Assembly: GCA_046756945.1 (NCBI GenBank)
Contig: JBHHXI010000116.1
Coordinates: 1 to 9,765 of the forward strand
DNA from: JACZQZ01 sp046756945
GTDB lineage: Bacteria > Pseudomonadota > Alphaproteobacteria > Rhodospirillales > 2-02-FULL-58-16
Direction of reading: 5' to 3'
Length of the DNA stretch: 9,765 nt
Shown here: one piece after another, positions 6,598-9,765 of the stretch
Layout: the number at the start of each line of letters is the position of its first letter
Position numbering within the stretch: the stretch's first letter is position 1
Made by a program: the position numbers and the translations under genes
The notes under the pieces: generated by a model
Told to the model about the DNA's origin: nothing
The model's database searches: none
Seen by the model: the letters and a program-made list of their open reading frames with translations, nothing else

Positions 6598-6635
6598 CAA
6601 GGGGTTAGCCGAAATCGGCCAGCCCCTTGCTCTTT
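6598..6635 (+). terminator. Second, diverged copy of the tRNA-Asn terminator
   Basis: The stem CAAGGGG (6598-6604) / CCCCTTG (6623-6629) has an inner GCCG-AAAT-CGGC hairpin and is followed by CTCTTT. It aligns with the terminator after the intact tRNA-Asn, at the same distance from CCA. The base of the stem has changed on both sides so that pairing is kept. The T tract is poorer (interrupted by C), so it may be weak. Confidence 0.7.
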
Positions 6636-6664
6636 CGTATGCATGCCCGCGACCGGGTGCCGGT

Positions 6665-6680
6665 GCGGCCCGCGGGCCGC
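6665..6680. repeat. Perfect 16-bp GC palindrome downstream of the orphan membrane gene
   Basis: GCGGCCCGCGGGCCGC is its own reverse complement. It lies 20 bp past the stop of the 359-residue gene, in the 63-bp gap before the tRNA remnant's terminator. There is no T tract on either side, so it is not a standard intrinsic terminator. Confidence 0.8.
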
Positions 6681-6699
6681 GGCCGTCGACGACGCCCGG

Positions 6700-7779
6700 C
6701 TACCGCCACCTGGCGGGGCCGCAGACTTTCCCGACTTCGCCACCCAATAGAATTTTCAGGTCCATTTTCACGCTTTCGGACTCCGCTTCCATCAACGTCT
6801 GAAAATCACGATCCTTGCAGAAATACCGTATATCCTCCTCGCTCCGCAGGCCGCCGAGCTCCTTGGCCTGGGCCAGAAGCCGCATCGCCTTTCCCGGGTT
6901 ATTTCTTATGACCTGAAACGCGGCATAATTATATCTGGCAACCGGATCATCCGGGAACAGCTTGATAGCCAGCGTCAGGAGTTGTTCCACCTGGTCGAGC
7001 TCTTCCTCCGTATTGGCGCGCAAAACCACGCCCGCCCGGCGCAGCTTGGCGACCAATGATCTCGTATCGGGCGTTTGAACAAGCCGGTCATATCTTTTTG
7101 CGTGGTACCGTGCCTTTCGAAGATATTTCTCGTCATTGCCCTTGTCGTACAGATGTCGATACGACGCCCTGAGCAGACGATGGATATTGACGTCGTTTCC
7201 GTCGTAGTCGGGAAAGGCCTTGGTCACCGCGTCAAATTGTCCGTCGCCGTACTGTCTGGCCGCGCCAAGAAGTCTGGTCATATGGCGAATCAGGTCTCTC
7301 TCGTCCGCCGCCACCAGCGCCACCGGAAATTTGTCCGTGTCGGTCAATTCTTTTTCAATGCGGCCCAGCGTCGGGAGAATCGTCTTGTTGAGATGCAGTT
7401 CATCCAGCCGGACGGAGTCGAACAATCGCAGGAATTTTTGATGTTGCTGGCGTATGTAAAACTTTACACGTTTCTCTTGAAAATTCTTCTGACTTAGCCT
7501 CGCCTTCTCGGTCAAATCACGAATTTCGTCTAACTTTGTTTGCGTTAATTTGATCTGATCTTTTATCTTGTTCTGCTGATCCTTAATTTTTTCCTGCTGT
7601 TCCTTGATGCGGCTTTCTATGGAATTGGCCCGATCAACGATCGTATCGAAGGTGACCAGGCTGATCCAGACTCCGACTCCTCCCGCAATAATAGAAGAAA
7701 CGACTACGACTATAACAAATGCAATGACCAGGTTTTTTATTGCCGTTCGGCGACCTCCTGTAAATTGTCCGTCACTCAT
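6700..7779 (-). CDS. Orphan membrane-anchored coiled-coil protein with TPR-like C-terminus
   Basis: I do not recognise a family name for this 359-residue protein. A short basic N-terminus (GGRRTAIKN) precedes one strongly hydrophobic segment (about 16-42, VIAFVIVVVVSSIIAGG), giving an inside-in, single-pass anchor with the bulk probably periplasmic. Residues 45-110 are a highly charged coiled coil with a near-perfect heptad duplication, QQEKIKD then QQNKIKD. Residues 115-330 are helical. The 260-308 segment (VEQLLTLAIKLFPDDPVARYNYAAFQ, then PGKAMRLLAQAKELG) reads like tetratricopeptide repeats, followed by the common repeat ending DRDFQTLMEAE. Codon use and composition are visibly AT-richer than the neighbours, with many AAA/AAT/ATT codons, which suggests transfer. 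The start at 7779 has only a weak GGA about 11 nt upstream. The gene is transcribed away from the aldehyde dehydrogenase and towards the tRNA remnant. The length and coherent architecture make it a real gene. The function is unknown. Confidence 0.85.
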   Translation of the reverse strand: MSDGQFTGGRRTAIKNLVIAFVIVVVVSSIIAGGVGVWISLVTFDTIVDRANSIESRIKEQQEKIKDQQNKIKDQIKLTQTKLDEIRDLTEKARLSQKNFQEKRVKFYIRQQHQKFLRLFDSVRLDELHLNKTILPTLGRIEKELTDTDKFPVALVAADERDLIRHMTRLLGAARQYGDGQFDAVTKAFPDYDGNDVNIHRLLRASYRHLYDKGNDEKYLRKARYHAKRYDRLVQTPDTRSLVAKLRRAGVVLRANTEEELDQVEQLLTLAIKLFPDDPVARYNYAAFQVIRNNPGKAMRLLAQAKELGGLRSEEDIRYFCKDRDFQTLMEAESESVKMDLKILLGGEVGKVCGPARWR

Positions 7780-7879
7780 AATTTTGTGTCCGTCGCTGTG
7801 TTATTGCCGCCCCCGCCCGGAACAGGTCCGTCCAGCGGGGCCAGGCACCAGCAATTCAAAAAATTTATGCCTCCACGCG

Positions 7880-7954
7880 GCCAAGGACTATTCCGATTTA
7901 CGCCGCACCCCGGCCTCGCGAGGTCCCGGGATTTGATCGGGGGACCACCTTGGC
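7880..7954. repeat. Nested inverted repeats, possible structured RNA or operator
   Basis: GCCAAGG (7880-7886) is complementary to CCTTGGC (7948-7954). Inside it GGTCCC (7922-7927) pairs with GGGACC (7941-7946), the two right-hand arms being one base apart so the helices could stack. A competing perfect palindrome CCTCGCGAGG lies at 7914-7923. No riboswitch class that I know matches. Confidence 0.45.
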
Positions 7955-7974
7955 GGCAACGTTGGTATCCTCTG

Positions 7975-8106
7975 TCACAACAGGTAGGGTACTAGCACAT
8001 TGGACGCTCGAATCGAAGGCGTTGTGCCACGGCTTCGAACGCGGCGGCGGCGCGGCCGGTTTCGGACCTCCACGCCAGGGGAAAATGCTGTTAAATCCTG
8101 TTGTGA
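7975..8106. repeat. 10-bp perfect inverted pair flanking a 112-bp segment
   Basis: TCACAACAGG (7975-7984) and its exact reverse complement CCTGTTGTGA (8097-8106) lie upstream of the aldehyde dehydrogenase. The right copy is 66 bp before the start codon, a place where a regulator site would be expected. They could be two sites for one DNA-binding protein. Confidence 0.5.
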
Positions 8107-8172
8107 GAACGGAGTCGTGCTAACGTCGCCGCGCCGCGATGTGTACGGCAGGTCCCATCCGGGAGGTGGACG

Positions 8173-9606
8173 ATGTACGAAGACCTAGCCCTCTATATCG
8201 ACGGAGAATGGTGCCAGGGCAGCACCGGGGAGTCCGAGGACGTCATCAATCCGGCGACGGAGAAGGCGCTGGGGGTCCTGCCCCACGCTTCGCCGGCGGA
8301 CCTGGACCGGGCGCTGGACGCCGCGGACCGGGGGTTCAGGACCTGGCGCGCCGTGAAACCACTGGAGCGGGCCGCGATCCTCAAGCGCGTCGGCGAGCTG
8401 ATCCGCGCCCGCGCCGACCGCATCGCCCGCATCATGACCCTGGAACAGGGCAAGCCGCTGCCCGAGGCGCTGGCCGAGGTCCAGATCACCGCCGACAGCT
8501 ACGAATGGGCGGCCGAGGAGTGCAAGCGCACGTACGGCCGCGTCATCCCTTCGCGTTTCGACGGCACGCGCATGATGGCGGTTTACCAGCCCATCGGCCC
8601 GGTGGCGGCGTTCTCGCCGTGGAACTTCCCCGCCCTGATGCCCGGTCGCAAGGTCGCCACGGCGCTCGCCGCGGGCTGCTCGGTGATCGTCAAGCCGGCC
8701 GAGGAAACACCGGGCACGGCGATCGCCATCGTCCGGCTGTGCGAGGAGGCGGGCGTGCCCAAGGGCGTGGTGAACGTCGTCTTCGGCGTCCCCGCCGACG
8801 TCTCCGAACACCTGATCCGGTCGCCGGTGATCCGCAAGATCTCGTTCACCGGATCGATCCCGGTGGGCAAGCACCTGGCCAAGCTGGCCGCCGGGGGCAT
8901 GAAGAAGGTGACCATGGAGCTCGGCGGCCATTCGCCGGTGGTGGTCTTCGACGACGTGGACGTGGAGACGGTGGCCCGGGTCGCCGCCGCCGCCAAGTAC
9001 CGCAACGCGGGCCAGGTGTGCATCTCGCCCAGCCGGTTCTACGTGCACGACTCCGTGCACGATGGCTTCGTCGAGAAGTTCGTCGAGATATCCAAATCCC
9101 TGAAGCTCGGCGACGGGCTGGACGACGCCACCCGGATGGGACCGATGGCCAATCCGCGCCGCATCGACGCCATGGAGGACTTCGTTGCCGACGCGCGCGA
9201 CCACGGGGCGACGGTGCGATGCGGCGGCGCGCGGCAGGGCAACCAGGGCTTCTTTTTCGAGCCCACCGTGTTCACCGACGTGCCCGACGACGCCAAGGTG
9301 ATGCGGCTGGAGCCCTTCGGACCGCTGGCGCCGATCGTCCGCTTCGAGTCTTTCGACGAGGTGGTCGAGCGGGCCAACGGCCTGCCCTACGGCCTGGCGG
9401 CCTACGCCTTCACCGCGTCGTCCCATCGGGCGATGGACATCGCCGACGCGCTGGAAGCCGGCATGGTGGCCGTCAACAGCATGATCGTCGCCTCGCCCGA
9501 GACCCCGTTCGGCGGCGTCAAGGAAAGCGGCGTCGGCCACGAGGCCGGGATCGAGGGCGTGCTCGAGCACATGGTCCTCAAGATGATCTCCCAGACCGGC
9601 GCCTGA
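8173..9606 (+). CDS. NAD(P)-dependent aldehyde dehydrogenase, succinate-semialdehyde dehydrogenase-like
   Basis: Members of this superfamily oxidise aldehydes to carboxylic acids with NAD or NADP. The 477-residue product is full length with all key positions: FSPWNFP with the catalytic Asn151, VIVKPAEETP with the cofactor-binding Lys174, FTGS (225-228), general base Glu249 in MELGGHSP, nucleophile Cys283 in NAGQVCISPSRF, Glu380 and Phe382 in LEPFGP, and the C-terminal PFGGVKESG (445-453). The start ATG at 8173 follows GGGAGGTGG, a strong ribosome-binding site. Overall length and motif wording (TLEQGKPLPEA, PYGLAAYAFT) are closest to the GabD/succinate-semialdehyde group, but related enzymes acting on glutarate, 2-oxoglutarate or glycolaldehyde semialdehydes look similar, so the substrate is open. 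The usual EEPFGP is LEPFGP here; the Glu that contacts the cofactor ribose is retained. It stands alone on the plus strand, with no aminotransferase or permease in view to fix the pathway. Confidence 0.93.
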   Translation: MYEDLALYIDGEWCQGSTGESEDVINPATEKALGVLPHASPADLDRALDAADRGFRTWRAVKPLERAAILKRVGELIRARADRIARIMTLEQGKPLPEALAEVQITADSYEWAAEECKRTYGRVIPSRFDGTRMMAVYQPIGPVAAFSPWNFPALMPGRKVATALAAGCSVIVKPAEETPGTAIAIVRLCEEAGVPKGVVNVVFGVPADVSEHLIRSPVIRKISFTGSIPVGKHLAKLAAGGMKKVTMELGGHSPVVVFDDVDVETVARVAAAAKYRNAGQVCISPSRFYVHDSVHDGFVEKFVEISKSLKLGDGLDDATRMGPMANPRRIDAMEDFVADARDHGATVRCGGARQGNQGFFFEPTVFTDVPDDAKVMRLEPFGPLAPIVRFESFDEVVERANGLPYGLAAYAFTASSHRAMDIADALEAGMVAVNSMIVASPETPFGGVKESGVGHEAGIEGVLEHMVLKMISQTGA

Positions 9607-9710
9607 GGGCGCGCGTACCGGCGCGACGAAGCTTCGGCACGCAAGATCGGCGAGCGTGGCCCCACGACCGGTCGCACCGTCGCCGTCAGCCGCGGGGCGC
9701 CCCTAAGGCC

Positions 9711-9765
9711 TCAGTCGAGGGTGAGTTCCATGCCCTCGCGGGCGACCACGGTGCCCGACCAGGTC
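9711..9765 (-). CDS. C-terminal end of an unidentified protein (partial)
   Basis: From the window edge the minus strand reads TWSGTVVAREGMELTLD and then TGA (9711-9713). The composition fits a coding end, with alternating hydrophobic and charged residues and GC-rich third positions. Its convergent position to the aldehyde dehydrogenase is natural. Seventeen residues are too few to name a family. The 104-bp gap between the two stops holds short palindromes (CGAAGCTTCG 9627-9636; GGGGCGCCCC 9694-9703) but no T-tract terminator. Confidence 0.45.
   Translation of the reverse strand, partial: TWSGTVVAREGMELTLD

Larger units (their letters stand above)
7780..8172. other. 393-bp divergent intergenic region
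   Basis: It separates the start codons of the minus-strand orphan gene and the plus-strand aldehyde dehydrogenase, so it must hold both promoters. I see no convincing -35/-10 pair for either. An AT-rich patch (caattcaaaaaatttatg, 7851-7868) may serve the orphan gene. Other contents are nested inverted repeats at 7880-7954 and a 10-bp inverted pair at 7975-7984 and 8097-8106. Short open frames here (for example 8000-8188) have no ribosome-binding site or protein character. Confidence 0.7.

Noticed and set aside
6460..6600. N-terminal extension of the 98-aa gene containing ARAVGFEPTTRWL
   Set aside because: AVGFEPTT-type peptides are a known artefact of translating tRNA 3' halves antisense. 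The stretch is the reverse complement of the decayed tRNA-Asn, and the real start with a ribosome-binding site is at 6459.
8000..8188. Small plus-strand frame before the aldehyde dehydrogenase
   Set aside because: It has no ribosome-binding site, overlaps the dehydrogenase start, is Arg/Gly-rich, and shows no recognisable fold or motif.
8185..9570. Long minus-strand frame opposite the aldehyde dehydrogenase
   Set aside because: It is an antisense shadow of a gene with all catalytic motifs intact. The composition is typical of reversed GC-rich codons.
8173..9606. LEPFGP instead of EEPFGP as a possible loss of cofactor binding in the dehydrogenase
   Set aside because: The residue that contacts the nicotinamide ribose is the second Glu of the motif, followed by the Phe two positions on. 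Both are retained, so the change is probably neutral.

Overview
This window looks like chromosomal DNA from a GC-rich alphaproteobacterium. The best evidence is the minus-strand order isoaspartyl-methyltransferase-like gene, TolC-family channel, PopZ/DUF2497 polar organiser, valyl-tRNA synthetase. This order is familiar from Caulobacter and many other Alphaproteobacteria, and PopZ is essentially confined to that class. The genus cannot be named from the sequence alone.

Layout. (1) 71-5715, minus strand: four genes transcribed from right to left (methyltransferase, tolC, popZ, valS) with gaps of 73-120 bp. Candidate sigma70-type promoters precede the methyltransferase and tolC. (2) 5915-6116, plus strand: tRNA-Cys(GCA) and tRNA-Asn(GTT), 5 nt apart, followed by a strong Rho-independent terminator. 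(3) 6134-6459, minus strand: a 98-residue protein I do not recognise, with its own terminator, converging on the tRNA operon. (4) 6515-6636, plus strand: a decayed second tRNA-Asn whose 3' half and downstream terminator are still clearly alignable to the intact copy. (5) 6700-7779, minus strand: a visibly AT-richer gene for an unrecognised protein with one membrane helix, a long coiled coil and a TPR-like C-terminal part. (6) 7780-8172: a 393-bp divergent intergenic region with several inverted repeats. (7) 8173-9606, plus strand: a complete aldehyde dehydrogenase of the succinate-semialdehyde dehydrogenase-like group. (8) 9711-9765, minus strand: the last 17 codons of a gene that runs off the window.

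The first block combines housekeeping functions: tRNA charging, cell-pole organisation, outer-membrane export and probably protein repair. The stretch 6.1-7.8 kb is the accessory-looking part. It holds a partial tRNA duplication next to two orphan genes, one of them of different base composition. I see no integrase, transposase, CRISPR array or toxin-antitoxin pair, and I cannot point to a complete undescribed system. The best candidates for novelty are the membrane/coiled-coil/TPR-like orphan and the duplicated tRNA-Asn/terminator module beside it.
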